A stretch of 64,000 nt of DNA from Paenacidovorax monticola (GTDB lineage Bacteria; Pseudomonadota; Gammaproteobacteria; Burkholderiales; Burkholderiaceae_C): positions 3,472,001 through 3,536,000 of the forward strand of contig NZ_CP060790.1 of NCBI RefSeq assembly GCF_014489595.1, given 5' to 3'. Each line of letters starts with the position of its first letter. Within the stretch, counting starts at the first letter, position 1. The notes below the pieces were generated by a model. That model saw only the letters and a list, made by a program, of their open reading frames with translations. It searched no databases and was not told where the DNA came from. A program made the translations under genes and the position numbers. Positions 8,770 through 18,705 of the stretch are shown here, piece by piece.

Positions 8770-10649
8770 TTACTTGGCCGCGGGGGGGTGTCGGCGTCTG
8801 GCTTCCAGACCTGGCCGATGGAGACGCTCTTGAGCTTCTTCTGGCGGCCGTACCAGAGGTTCACGAGGCCGCGCGAGAAGAACACGGCCGAGAACATGCT
8901 GGTGAGGATGCCGATGCAGTGCACGACGGCGAAGCCGCGCACCGGGCCCGAGCCGAAGGCCAGCAGCGCCAGGCCCGCGATCAGCGTGGTCACGTTCGAG
9001 TCCAGGATGGTGGCCCAGGCGCGCTCGTAGCCCGCGTGGATGGCCGCCTGCGGCGACACGCCAGCACGCAGTTCCTCGCGGATGCGCTCGTTGATCAGCA
9101 CGTTGGAGTCGATGGCCACGCCCAGCGCCAGCGCCATGGCCGCGATGCCGGGCAGGGTCAGCGTGGCCTGCAGCATGGACAGGATGGCCAGCAGCATGAG
9201 CACGTTCACCGCCAGTGCCACCGTGGAGAACACGCCGAACAGGTGGTAGTACACGCACATGAAGGCCGCGATGGCCACCATGCCCCAGACCACGCTGTGG
9301 ATGCCGCGGTCGATGTTGTCGGCGCCCAGGCTCGGGCCGATGGTGTATTCCTCGATGATCTCCATGGGGGCGGCCAGCGAGCCGGCGCGCAGCAGCAGCG
9401 CGGTGTCGTTGGCTTCCACGGTGGTCATGCGGCCCGAGATCTGCACGCGGCCACCGGCGATCTCGCTGCGGATCACGGGCGCCGTCACGACCTCGCCCTT
9501 GCCCTTCTCGAAGAGCACGATGGCCATGCGCTTGCCCACGTTGTCGCGCGTGATGTCCTTGAAGATGCGCGAGCCCTTGGCGTCCAGCGTGAGGTTCACG
9601 GTGGGCTCCTGCGTCTGGCTGTCGAAGCCGGGCTGGGCGTCGGTCAGGTTCTCGCCCGTGAGCACGACCTGCTTCTTCACGATGATGGCCTGGCTGTTGC
9701 GGTCCAGGTACTTCTCGTCGCCGAACGGCACGGGGCCCGAGCCCAGCTCGGCCGCGCGCGCCTCGGCGCTTTCGTCCACCATGCGCACTTCCAGCGTGGC
9801 CGTGCGGCCCAGGATGTCCTTGGCCTTGGCCGTGTCCTGCACGCCGGGCAGCTGCACGACGATGCGGTCCAGCCCCTGCTGCTGGATCACGGGCTCGGCC
9901 ACGCCGAGTTCGTTGATCCGGTTGTGCAGCGTGGTCATGTTCTGCTTGAGCGCCTGCTCCTGCACCTTGCGCAGGGCCTCGGGCTTGATCGTGGCGCGCA
10001 GCTTGATGCCGTCGCCATCGGGCGCGCTCGCCACGGCGAGGTCGGGGAACTGGTCGGAGATGAGGTTGCGCGTGGACGTGAGCGTGGCCTCGTCGCGCAG
10101 CTTGATCTCGACGGCCTGGCCATCGCGGCTGATGCCGCCGTGGCGGATGTTCTTGTCGCGCAGGCTGGTGCGCAGGTCGCCCGCGAAGGATTCGGCCTTC
10201 TTGGTCAGGGCCGCCTGCATGTCGACCTGCAGCATGAAGTGCACGCCGCCGCGCAGGTCCAGGCCCAGGTACATGGGCTGGGCGCGCAGCGCGGTGAGCC
10301 AGGCGGGCGAGCGCGACAGCAGGTTCAGCGCCACGATGTAGGACGGGTCGCTGGCGTCGGGCACCAGCGCCTTCTGCAGCGCGTCCTTGGCCTTGAGCTG
10401 GGTGTCGGGGGTGTCGAAGCGCGCGCGCACCGAGTTGCCGTCGAAGCTCAGCGCGTCGGGCGTGACGCCGGCGGCCTTGAGCACCTCCGCGACGCGGGCC
10501 TGCATCGCGGCGTCGACCTTGATGGTCGCCTTGGCCGACGAGACCTGCACCGCAGGCGCCTCGCCGAAGAAATTGGGCAGGGTGTACAGGGCACCCACCA
10601 GCAGCGCGATCACCAGGATCGCGTACTTCCAGACCGGATAACGGTTCAT
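8770..10649 (-). CDS. secD: Protein translocase subunit SecD (frame break near C terminus)
   Basis: Starts MNRYPVWKYAILVIALLVGA with one membrane segment. It then has the large periplasmic domain (GLDLRGGVHFMLQVDM at about residues 117-132, the SecD/SecF D1 motif) and five C-terminal membrane segments with LALGVAIDSNVLINERIREE. In the sequence as given, the frame runs past a run of seven C (8782-8788 on the plus strand reads G) and ends at 8712, overlapping secF by 40 bases with an atypical tail. One extra C restores a tail ending DTPPAAK and a TAA at 8770-8772, directly before the secF ribosome binding site, giving 626 residues. I report the restored gene. Confidence 0.93.
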
Positions 10650-10731
10650 GATCGCGCTCTTACCTCACGGACAGCGTGGAGGGGCGGGGGCCCGGCAACC
10701 GGACCACGCCCGCAAAAACGGCGGCAGCGCC

Positions 10732-11067
10732 TTACTTGACAGTGCCCTTGGGCAGCACCTGGACCACGGCGCTGCGCTGGATCTGCACTTCGACGCCTGC
10801 GGCGATCTGCACGTGCAGGAAGCCCTCGGACAGGCGCGTCACCGTGCCCACGATGCCGCCGGCCGTGGCCACTTCGTCGCCCTTGGCCAGCGCGTCGATC
10901 ATGGCGCGGTGTTCCTTCTGCCGCTTCATCTGGGGGCGGATCATCACGAAGTACAGCACCACGAACATCAGCACGAGCGGCAGCATGCCCGTGAGCGAGG
11001 ACAGCATGTCGCCGCCACCGGCGGCAGCTGCGGGCGCGGTCTGGGCAAAGGCAGAAGAAATAAACAC
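10732..11067 (-). CDS. yajC: Preprotein translocase auxiliary subunit YajC
   Basis: YajC is a small single-span inner-membrane protein of the SecDF-YajC complex. The GTG at 11067 is chosen because a GGAG sits eight bases upstream and because it gives the usual N terminus MFISSAFAQ; upstream codons in the same frame lack a site. The 111-residue product has a membrane segment GMLPLVLMFVVLYFVMI followed by RPQMKRQKEHRAMIDALAKGD and TAGGIVGTV, the family core. It is the first gene of the yajC-secD-secF-DUF1631 run. The promoter should lie in 11068-11310; I see no convincing boxes there. Confidence 0.95.
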   Translation of the reverse strand: MFISSAFAQTAPAAAAGGGDMLSSLTGMLPLVLMFVVLYFVMIRPQMKRQKEHRAMIDALAKGDEVATAGGIVGTVTRLSEGFLHVQIAAGVEVQIQRSAVVQVLPKGTVK

Positions 11068-11310
11068 GGGAAAGACTCCACAACGGGTGTGAAAACACAC
11101 AAAAAACGGCCGCAGGCACGGCGCAAGCGCCCACCTGGCGGGGAACAGGGCATTGTATGCGGCGCCCAGGCCGCTCCCCAGGGGCTAAAACCCGGGGAGG
11201 TGCGGGTTTTTGGGCGCCGCGGGCCGCTTGCGGGCCTGCGGGTGTGCCCAGGGTTGAAAAATGCCGTTCGCGGCCATGGGGCAAGCAGATGATGCTCTTG
11301 ATTACATAGC

Positions 11311-11333
11311 AAAAAACCCGGGCATGCCCGGGC
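11311..11333 (-). terminator. Rho-independent terminator of the oxidoreductase gene
   Basis: A perfect 16-base palindrome CCCGGGCATGCCCGGG (11317-11332) is followed, on the minus strand, by six T (11311-11316). It begins 26 bases after the stop of the indolepyruvate oxidoreductase gene. It separates that transcript from yajC-secDF. Confidence 0.9.
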
Positions 11334-11357
11334 TTCGTGCCAAAGGGAGGTGCCGAG

Positions 11358-14300
11358 TCAGGCTGCCTGGCGCCGTGCAGCGGCCTGGGGATCGCGCCAC
11401 TGGGCCAAGAGGTCGTCCCACTTGGCGCGCGCGGCGTGCAGGTGGCGTTCCTTCACATGGCCATAGCCCCGGATCTCCTCGGGAATGCGCGCGATCTCGG
11501 TGGCCAGCGCGAGCTTGTCGGCCGTGAGGCCGGCGAGCAGTTCGTCGATGCAGGCGCGGTACTCCTGGATCAGCGCGCGTTCCATGCGGCGCTCCTCGGT
11601 CTTGCCGAAGATGTCCAGCGCCGTGCCGCGCAGGCCCTTGAGCTTGGCCAGCCAGCCGAAGGCGCTGCGCATCCAGGGGCCGTAGGCCTGCTTGATGAGC
11701 TCGCCTTTGTCGTTCTTCTTGGCCATCAGGGGCGGCGCCAGGTGGTGCACCACGCGGTAGTCGCCCTCGAACATGCCGGCGATCTTGTCCGTGAAGGCCT
11801 TGTCGGTATGCAGGCGTGCCACCTCGTACTCGTCCTTGTAGGCCATGAGCTTGAACAGGTAGCGGGCCACGGCCTCGGACAGGCGGGTGCCGGTGCCACC
11901 CAGGGCCCCTTCGGCGGCCTGGACCTTGTCCACGAAGGCGCGGTACTCGGCCGCATAGGCCGCGTTCTGGTAGCCCGTGAGGAAGTCCACGCGCTTGGCG
12001 ACCATCTCGGCCAGCGACGGCTTCTTCACGAACTGGATCACTTGCGCGGCCTGGAATAGCGCCTGCACGGCGGCCAGGTCGTGGGCGCAGCGGCGGCCCC
12101 ATTCGAAGGCGGCCTTGTTGTTCTCGACCTGCACGCCGTTCAATTCCATGGCGCGCATGAGCGCGGCATGCGACAGCGGCACGCGGCCCTTCTGCCAGGC
12201 GTAGCCCAGGATCAGCGGGTTGGTGTAGATGCTGTCGCCCAGCAACTGGACGGCGGCCTGCTCTGCGTCGAAGGTGCCCACGAGTTCCTTGCCCACGGCG
12301 CCGGCGATGGCGGCCTCGCAGCTGCCGGAGGGAAACTGCCAGTCGGGGTTGGTCACGAAGGCTGCCGTGGGCGTGCCGTGCGTGTTGAGCGCCACGAAGG
12401 TGCGGCCCGGCTGCATCACGGCCAGCGTGGCCTTGTTGGCCGCCACGATGGGGTCGCAGCCGATCACGAGGTCGGCCTTGGCCGTGTCCACCTTGGTGGT
12501 GTAGATGGCTTCGGGGCGGTTCGCGATCTGGATGTGGCTCCAGGTCGCGCCGCCCTTCTGCGCCAGGCCCCCGGCGTCCTGCGTGACCACGCCCTTGCCT
12601 TCGAGGTGCGCGGCCATGCCCAGCAGCGAGCCGATGGTGATCACGCCCGTGCCGCCCACGCCGCCCACCACGATGCCCCAGGCGCTTTCGGCCACGGGCA
12701 GCATGGGTTCGGGGATGGAGGGCAGCGCCGAGAGGTCGCCCTTCTTTTCCTTCTTGGGCTTCTTGAGCTGGCCCCCTTCGACGGTGACGAAGCTCGGGCA
12801 GAAGCCCTTCACGCAGGAGTAGTCCTTGTTGCAGGTGTTCTGGTTGATGCGGCGCTTGCGGCCGAACTCGGTCTCCACGGGCTCCACGGACAGGCAGTTG
12901 GACTGCACCGAGCAGTCGCCGCAGCCCTCGCACACCAGCTCGTTGATGACCACGGTCTTGTCGGGCGTGGCCAGCGTGCCGCGCTTGCGGCGGCGGCGCT
13001 TCTCGGTGGCACAGGTCTGGTCGTAGATGATGGCCGTGCAGCCAGGGATCTCGCGGAACTCGCGCTGGATGCGGTCGAGTTCGTCGCGGTGGAATACCTC
13101 GATGCCCGGCGGCAGGTCGTTGAGCAGCTCGGGGTGGCCCGAGCGCGCGGCGCTGCTGTCCACGGTGTGCGTGCGGCCGTGGTATTTGCTGGGCTCATCG
13201 GTCACCACGACGAGCTTGACCACGCCCTCGGCGCGCAGGCTGTGCGCGATCTGCGCCACCGAATGGCCCTCGGGCCGCTCGCCCACCTGCTGGCCGCCGG
13301 TCATGGCCACGGCGTCGTTGTAGAGCACCTTGTAGGTGATGTTGGCGCCCGAGGCGATGCTCTGGCGGATGGCCAGCAGTCCGCTGTGGAAGTAGGTGCC
13401 GTCGCCCAGGTTGGCGAACACATGCTTGTCGGTGGTGAACGGCGCCTGGCCCACCCAGGTCACGCCCTCGCCGCCCATTTGCGTGAAGGTGCTGGTGCTG
13501 CGGTCCATCCACACCGTCATGTAGTGGCAGCCGATGCCGGCCACGGCGCGGCTGCCCTCGGGCACGCGGGTGCTGGTGTTGTGCGGGCAGCCGCTGCAGA
13601 ACCAGGGCAGGCGGTCGCCCGTGCCGGCGGGCACCTCGGTCAGGGCGCGCTCGCGCGCCTCGATCACGGCCAGGCGCTGGTCCATGCGCGACACGATGTC
13701 GGCGGGCACGCCCAGCTTCTTGAGGCGCTTGGCGATGGCCTGGGCGATGATGGCCGGCGTGAGGTCGGCCTTGGGGCGCAGCAGCCAGTTCTGGCTGGGG
13801 TTGGGCATGGACCATTCGCCGCCCGAGTTGTCGCCCTCGACCTCGTTGAACTTGCCCAGCACGTTGGGGCGCACGTCGGCGCGCCAGTTGTAGAGCTCTT
13901 CCTTGAGCTGGTACTCGATGACCTGGCGCTTTTCCTCCACCACCAGGATCTCTTGCAGCCCCTGCGCGAAGTCGCGCGTGATCGAGGCCTCCAGCGGCCA
14001 GACCACGTTCACCTTGTGCACGCGGATGCCCAGCTGGCGGCAGGTATCGTCGTCCAGGCCCAGGTCGATCAGCGCCTGGCGCATGTCGTTGTAGGCCTTG
14101 CCGCTGGCGATCAGGCCGAAGCGGTCGTTGGCGCCCTGCACCACGTTGTAGTTGAGCTTGTTGGCGCGCACGTAGGCCAGGGCCGCGTACCACTTGTAGT
14201 CCATCAGGCGCGCTTCCTGCTCCAGCGGCGCGTCGGGCCAGCGGATGTGCAGGCCGCCCGGCGGCATGGCGAAGTCCTCGGGCAGCACGATGTTCACGCG

Positions 14301-14983
14301 GTCGGGCTCCACCGAGATGCTGGCCGATGACTCCACCACCTCCTGGATGGTCTTGAGGCCCGACCACAGCCCCGAGAAGCGGCTCATGGCGAAGGCGTGC
14401 AGGCCCATGTCCAGGATGTCCTGCACGTTGCTCGGGAAGAACACGGGCGTGCCGCAGGCCTTGAAGATGTGGTCGCTCTGGTGCGCGGCCGTGCTGCTCT
14501 TGCTGATGTGGTCGTCGCCCGCGATGGCGATCACGCCGCCATGCTTTGCCGTGCCGGCCATGTTGGCGTGCTTGAACACGTCGGAGCAGCGGTCCACGCC
14601 GGGGCCCTTGCCGTACCAGATGCCGAACACGCCGTCGAACTTCTTGGACTGCGGGTACAGGTCGAGCTGCTGCGTGCCCCAGACGGCCGTGGCGGCCAGC
14701 TCCTCGTTCACGCCGGGCTGGAACACGATCTGGTTCTTGGCCAGGTGCTTCTTGGCGGCCCACAGCGCCTGGTCGTAGCCGCCCAGCGGCGAGCCGCGGT
14801 AGCCGCTCACGAAGCCGGCGGTGTTCAGGCCCGCCACGGCGTCGCGCTGGCGCTGCAGCATGGGCAGGCGCACCAGGGCCTGCACGCCGCTCATGAAGGC
14901 GCGGCCATGTTCCAGGGCGTATTTGTCGTCGAGCGTGACGGTTTCGAGCGCTTTGCGGATGTGCTCGGGCAGGGGGCGTTCAT
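11358..14983 (-). CDS. Indolepyruvate ferredoxin oxidoreductase family protein (frame break at start)
   Basis: A single-chain 2-oxoacid:acceptor oxidoreductase of about 1208 residues that oxidatively decarboxylates aryl or branched 2-oxoacids to acyl-CoA. Features in order are an N-terminal pyrimidine-binding region (FVSGYRGSPLGGYDQAL), a thiamine-diphosphate-binding domain (GDGTYFHSGLLAIRQS and YKVLYNDAVAMTGGQ), a cysteine cluster (CEGCGDCSVQSNC and CNKDYSCVKGFCPS) for iron-sulphur binding, then a gamma-type domain (VVGGVGGTGVITIGSLLG). The natural start is the ATG at 14983 (MNAPLPEHIRKALE), but a run of five G (14972-14976) must gain one base to join it to the main frame. It is divergent from an Lrp/AsnC gene that probably controls it. 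Confidence 0.93.
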
Positions 14984-15169
14984 GGCCTTGTCTCCATCGG
15001 TGGGTGGTGGGCCGCTTCTTGTGGCGGCGGCCCGACGTGGTGATGCACCCGGTTAGTGGCATCTCCCCAGGTAGAGGATGAGTGTATGACCGTTGTCCAG
15101 ATAAGTCTTTGCGTTCTTTGCGTACTTTGGGCTATTCTGGGAAAGACTCTTTCTTCAAGTGGCGGTAAA

Positions 15170-15652
15170 TTGGATACTTTGGATAAATTTGATGTCGCCA
15201 TCCTGCGCGAACTGCAGGCCGACGCCCGTCTCACCAATGCCGAGTTGGCGCAGCGCGTGGGCCTGTCGGCCGCGCCGTGCTGGCGGCGTGTGCGCGCGCT
15301 GGAGGAGGCGGGCTTCATCAAGGGCTACCGCGCCGAGATCGACCGCCACAAGATCGGCCTGGGCGTGCTGGCTTTCGTGCGGCTGGACGCCACGCGCAAC
15401 ACGGCCAGCCTCGCGCTCGAGATGGAAGAGGCGATCCGCAAGATCCCCGAGGTGGTCTCGTGCCACTACATCAGCGGCACCGGCACCTTCGAGCTGCAGG
15501 TGGTGGCGCGCGACCTCGACAGCTTCTCGCAGTTCGCGCGCAACGTGCTGCTGAACCTGCCCAACGTGAAGGACATGCACACCAGCTTCTCGCTGGGCGA
15601 GGTCAAGGCCAGCGGCGCGCTGCCGCTTGCGCACCTCGTGGCGCGGCCTTGA
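15170..15652 (+). CDS. Lrp/AsnC family transcriptional regulator
   Basis: A 160-residue regulator with an N-terminal winged helix-turn-helix (DKFDVAILRELQADARLTNAELAQRVGLS, given here in part as residues 4-32) and a C-terminal RAM ligand-binding domain with the usual GTGTFELQVVARD segment. The start is taken as TTG at 15170 because Lrp proteins usually begin two or three residues before the DKFD motif and no ATG or GTG is in frame nearby; the ribosome binding site is weak. It is divergent from the large 2-oxoacid oxidoreductase, and Lrp-type proteins often control the adjacent amino-acid catabolic gene, so local control is likely. Confidence 0.9.
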   Translation: MDTLDKFDVAILRELQADARLTNAELAQRVGLSAAPCWRRVRALEEAGFIKGYRAEIDRHKIGLGVLAFVRLDATRNTASLALEMEEAIRKIPEVVSCHYISGTGTFELQVVARDLDSFSQFARNVLLNLPNVKDMHTSFSLGEVKASGALPLAHLVARP

Positions 15653-15678
15653 GCGGGGTGGTGGCGATCTGCTGGAGT

Positions 15679-15725
15679 TTTGCTTCTCTTTTGATAGCTT
15701 GTGGCGCTTGTCAGGCAAGCGCCGG
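15679..15725 (+). repeat. Dispersed intergenic hairpin repeat, copy 1
   Basis: Contains GATAGCTTGTGGCGCTTG and a perfect 8-base hairpin, GGCGCTTG (15703-15710) with CAAGCGCC (15716-15723). Similar copies occur at 42880, 43807, 58036 and 61149. It follows the Lrp-type gene and may end its transcript. Confidence 0.6.
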
Positions 15726-15799
15726 GGCATGAATTGACATCAGGCATCCGTATTCCCGCGCATGGCGCGGACAATGCCGCCCCCGCACAATGGCGGTAC

Positions 15800-17500
15800 A
15801 TGCCGCCCCAGCCTTCCCACGACAGCGCGCGCAGCGCCCCGCTCGAATCTCCCTACCCCTCTCCCGCCGACGCGGCAACCCAGGCCGCAGCGGCCGAGGC
15901 GGCAGCCGCCGCGCAGATCGACCAGCGCGCCGCGCTCTCGCCGCTGGCCCCCTTGTCGGTGCCCGTGTTCCGCATGCTCTGGCTGACCTGGGTGGCCGCC
16001 AACACCTGCATGTGGATGAACGACGTGGCGGCCGCCTGGCTTATGACCACGCTGACCACCTCGCCCATCCTCGTGGCGCTGGTGCAGTCGGCCTCCACGC
16101 TGCCCGTGTTCCTGCTGGGCCTGCCCAGCGGCGCGCTGGCCGACATCCTGGACCGGCGGCGCTACTTCATCGCCACGCAGTTCTGGGTGGCGGCCGTGGC
16201 GCTGGTGCTGTGCGTGGCCATCCTCGCGGGTGGCATGACGGCGCCGCTGCTGCTGGCCCTCACCTTTGCCAACGGCATCGGCCTGGCCATGCGCTGGCCC
16301 GTGTTCGCGGCCATCGTGCCCGAACTCGTGAGCCGGCCGCAGCTGCCGGCGGCGCTGGCGCTCAACGGCGTGGCGATGAACGCCTCGCGCATCATCGGCC
16401 CGCTCGTGGCCGGCGCCATCATCGCCAGCGCGGGCAGCGCCTGGGTGTTCGTGCTCAACGCCGTGCTGTCGGTGGGGTCGGGCCTGGTCATCATGCGCTG
16501 GAAGCGCACCCACGTGCCCAGCCCGCTGGGGCGCGAGAAGCTGCCCAGCGCCATGCGTGTGGGCCTGCAGTTCGTGCGCCAGTCGCCGCGCATGCGCGCC
16601 GTGCTGTGGCGCATCTCGATCTTCTTCCTGCACGCCACGGCGCTGCTGGCCCTGCTGCCGCTCGTGGCCAAGGGGCTGGAGGGCGGCGGCGCCGGCACCT
16701 TCACGCTGCTGCTGGCTTCCATGGGGGCGGGCGCCATCGTGGCGGCCATGTTCCTGCCGCGCCTGCGCCAGGCCATGCCGCGCGATACCCTGGTGCTGCG
16801 CGGCACCCTGCTGCAGGCCGCCGCCACGGCGGTCATGGCCGTGGCGCCCAACGTCTACGTGGCCGTGCCGGCCATGGTGCTGGGCGGCATGGCCTGGATC
16901 ACCACGGCCAACTCGCTCTCCGTGTCCGCCCAGCTCGCGCTGCCCAACTGGGTGCGCGCGCGCGGCATGTCGATCTACCAGATGGCCATCATGGGCGCCA
17001 CCGCGCTGGGCGCCGCCGTGTGGGGGCAGGTGGCCACGCTCACCAGCGTGCACCTGAGCCTGGCCCTGGCCGCGCTCACGGGCGTGGCGGCCATGGCGCT
17101 GGTACAGCGCCTGGTGACCGACCGCCACATGGAGGAAGACCTCAGCCCCTCCCGCGCCTTCAAGGCACCGGTGGCCCCCCTGCCGCCCGAGGCCGGGCGC
17201 GTGGTCATCACCATCGAATACTTCATCGACCCGGCCCGGGCCACCGAATTCCGCGCCCTCATGCAGGAAAGCCGCCGCAGCCGCCTGCGGCAGGGCGCGC
17301 TGTCGTGGCAGCTGCAGCACGACATCGCCGACCCCGCGCGCTACGTGGAGCAGATCGTGGATGAGTCCTGGACCGAGCACCTGCGCCGCTTCGACCGCGT
17401 GACGGCCTCCGACGTGGCGCTGCGCGAGCGCAAGCTCGCCTTCCACACGCGCGACACGCCGCCCGTGGTGTCGCGGTACGTGGTGGACTCGGACCACTGA
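15800..17500 (+). CDS. MFS exporter with C-terminal monooxygenase-like domain
   Basis: The start at 15800 (MPPQPSHDSARS) gives 566 residues. After an Ala-rich N-terminal stretch, residues about 50-445 form a 12-segment major facilitator of the MFS_3 type (PF05977), with the loop LADILDRRRYF and the export-like segments typical of EntS-related carriers. The last 110 or so residues (VVITIEYFIDPARATEFRALM onward, in part) form a ferredoxin-like domain resembling antibiotic-biosynthesis monooxygenases, a fusion known in this family. Substrate is unknown. The frame starts further upstream at 15701, but that part lies in a repeat and is less likely translated. Confidence 0.87.
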   Translation: MPPQPSHDSARSAPLESPYPSPADAATQAAAAEAAAAAQIDQRAALSPLAPLSVPVFRMLWLTWVAANTCMWMNDVAAAWLMTTLTTSPILVALVQSASTLPVFLLGLPSGALADILDRRRYFIATQFWVAAVALVLCVAILAGGMTAPLLLALTFANGIGLAMRWPVFAAIVPELVSRPQLPAALALNGVAMNASRIIGPLVAGAIIASAGSAWVFVLNAVLSVGSGLVIMRWKRTHVPSPLGREKLPSAMRVGLQFVRQSPRMRAVLWRISIFFLHATALLALLPLVAKGLEGGGAGTFTLLLASMGAGAIVAAMFLPRLRQAMPRDTLVLRGTLLQAAATAVMAVAPNVYVAVPAMVLGGMAWITTANSLSVSAQLALPNWVRARGMSIYQMAIMGATALGAAVWGQVATLTSVHLSLALAALTGVAAMALVQRLVTDRHMEEDLSPSRAFKAPVAPLPPEAGRVVITIEYFIDPARATEFRALMQESRRSRLRQGALSWQLQHDIADPARYVEQIVDESWTEHLRRFDRVTASDVALRERKLAFHTRDTPPVVSRYVVDSDH

Positions 17501-17805
17501 CGGGTTGATGGCCGTGCCGCGCGTGCGGCACGGGGCCCGCGCAGGGCGGTGCGCGGTGTGGCGCTCCGCAGACACCTTGTCGGATTTCTGCGCCCCCAGT
17601 CATGCCGCCTGCGCTCCCAGTCATGCAGCCCCCTGCGGGGCTCGCCTTCCTTCCTAGCATGGGACGGGCGATCTCTGGAAGTCATTGAAGAAGGCTCCGG
17701 CGTCCACGGCCGCCGCCCTCTGTCCATCCGGGTGCCCCAGGCAGCCCAGGAGCCTGCCTTGGTGAATTTCTGGCGATGCGCAACCCATCGTCCACGGAAT
17801 TCACC
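17501..17805. other. Intergenic region, no gene seen
   Basis: About 305 bases between the MFS gene and the secreted protein gene. Open frames here lack ribosome binding sites and family features. A direct repetition of CCCAGTCATG (17594 and 17618 region) is visible. A promoter for the two downstream secreted-protein genes is expected here, but no clear boxes stand out. Confidence 0.5.
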
Positions 17806-18663
17806 ATGCCGACACCCTGCAAGCCACCCTGTACACGCCCCTGGAAGCCGGCATGCGCGGCCACGCTGCTGGTTCTTTGCGGCGCCGGCCTGGCTGCCGA
17901 CAACAGCACCATTCCCACGTTCAACTGCGGCACCAGCCCGTCCGTGCTGAACACGGGCTACAACGAGGCCGCGCGGGCGCAAATCGCACCCGGCCAGACG
18001 GACCCGCAGTGGTTCGTCAGCTCCACGCAGGCGGCCTACACCCCCAGTACCTTGCCGCCATCGAACGCCTCGTCCACCTGGGGCGCCGCGTTTGTGCCGA
18101 ACACCATTTCCGGGGCCTGGGCTCCTTCGCACGGCTCTGGCGCGGTCTTCGTCGATGCCCAGGGCCACCCCAACGCCGAGTGGCTCTCGCCCCGGGCTGT
18201 GGGCACCAACCACGATCGGGGCCCAGGCGGTACGGCGTACGCCTGGCCGTACCCCAGCCCCTACACCAACTTCTACCGCACGCAGTTCTACCTCGCGCCC
18301 GGCGTTGCGCCGGGCAACGTGGCCATCGCGCTGCGGTACTACAACGACGATCGCATGCGAGACGTCTTCGTCAACGGCGTGCGCCAGACGATTCCCGGGG
18401 GCGGGTTCTGGACCTCCGCCATGCAGACCACCACATTGACCGGCCCGTGGCAAACGGGCCTGAACACGATCGTCTTTGCCGTGCAGGACGTGGGATGGAT
18501 CGCCGGGTTCATGGCACAGGCCATTCCCACCGCCACCTCCATCTGCAAGGTGCTGCCGCCCAGACCTTCCGCCGTGCCCACCCTGCAGTTCACGGCGCTG
18601 CTGGGCCTGTCGGGCCTGCTGGGCGCCTTGGGTTACCGGCGCATGTGCTGCCGCAAGAACTGA
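17806..18663 (+). CDS. Secreted protein with IPTL-CTERM-like tail
   Basis: The ATG at 17806 has GGAA six bases upstream and yields 285 residues with a signal peptide (hydrophobic ACAATLLVLCGAGLAA, cleavage before DNSTIP). The body is polar, Ser/Thr/Pro/Tyr-rich and looks like a beta-rich extracellular domain; NVAIALRYYNDDRMRDVFVNGV resembles a carbohydrate-binding or jelly-roll strand pair. The C terminus is tripartite: VPTLQFTALLGL, a hydrophobic span SGLLGALG, then basic YRRMCCRKN. This matches the layout of IPTL-CTERM sorting tails (TIGR04174), with V for I and without the WG. No function is known. The next gene is similar in plan and follows after 42 bases. Confidence 0.75.
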   Translation: MPTPCKPPCTRPWKPACAATLLVLCGAGLAADNSTIPTFNCGTSPSVLNTGYNEAARAQIAPGQTDPQWFVSSTQAAYTPSTLPPSNASSTWGAAFVPNTISGAWAPSHGSGAVFVDAQGHPNAEWLSPRAVGTNHDRGPGGTAYAWPYPSPYTNFYRTQFYLAPGVAPGNVAIALRYYNDDRMRDVFVNGVRQTIPGGGFWTSAMQTTTLTGPWQTGLNTIVFAVQDVGWIAGFMAQAIPTATSICKVLPPRPSAVPTLQFTALLGLSGLLGALGYRRMCCRKN

Positions 18664-18705
18664 TTCACCACTGGTACCGCCGCCATCACACAAGGAGCCT
18701 CTCTC

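Noticed and set aside
8712..8770. A 40-base overlap of secD with secF as a genuine gene overlap
   Set aside because: The overlap depends on a missing base in a run of seven C. The alternative frame ends in a normal tail with a secF ribosome binding site right after it.
8919..10739. A 606-residue open frame antisense to secD
   Set aside because: It is a His/Gly/Arg-rich mirror of a well-conserved gene.
12081..14330. A 749-residue open frame antisense to the indolepyruvate oxidoreductase
   Set aside because: It mirrors a gene with intact cofactor motifs and has no recognisable domain or ribosome binding site.
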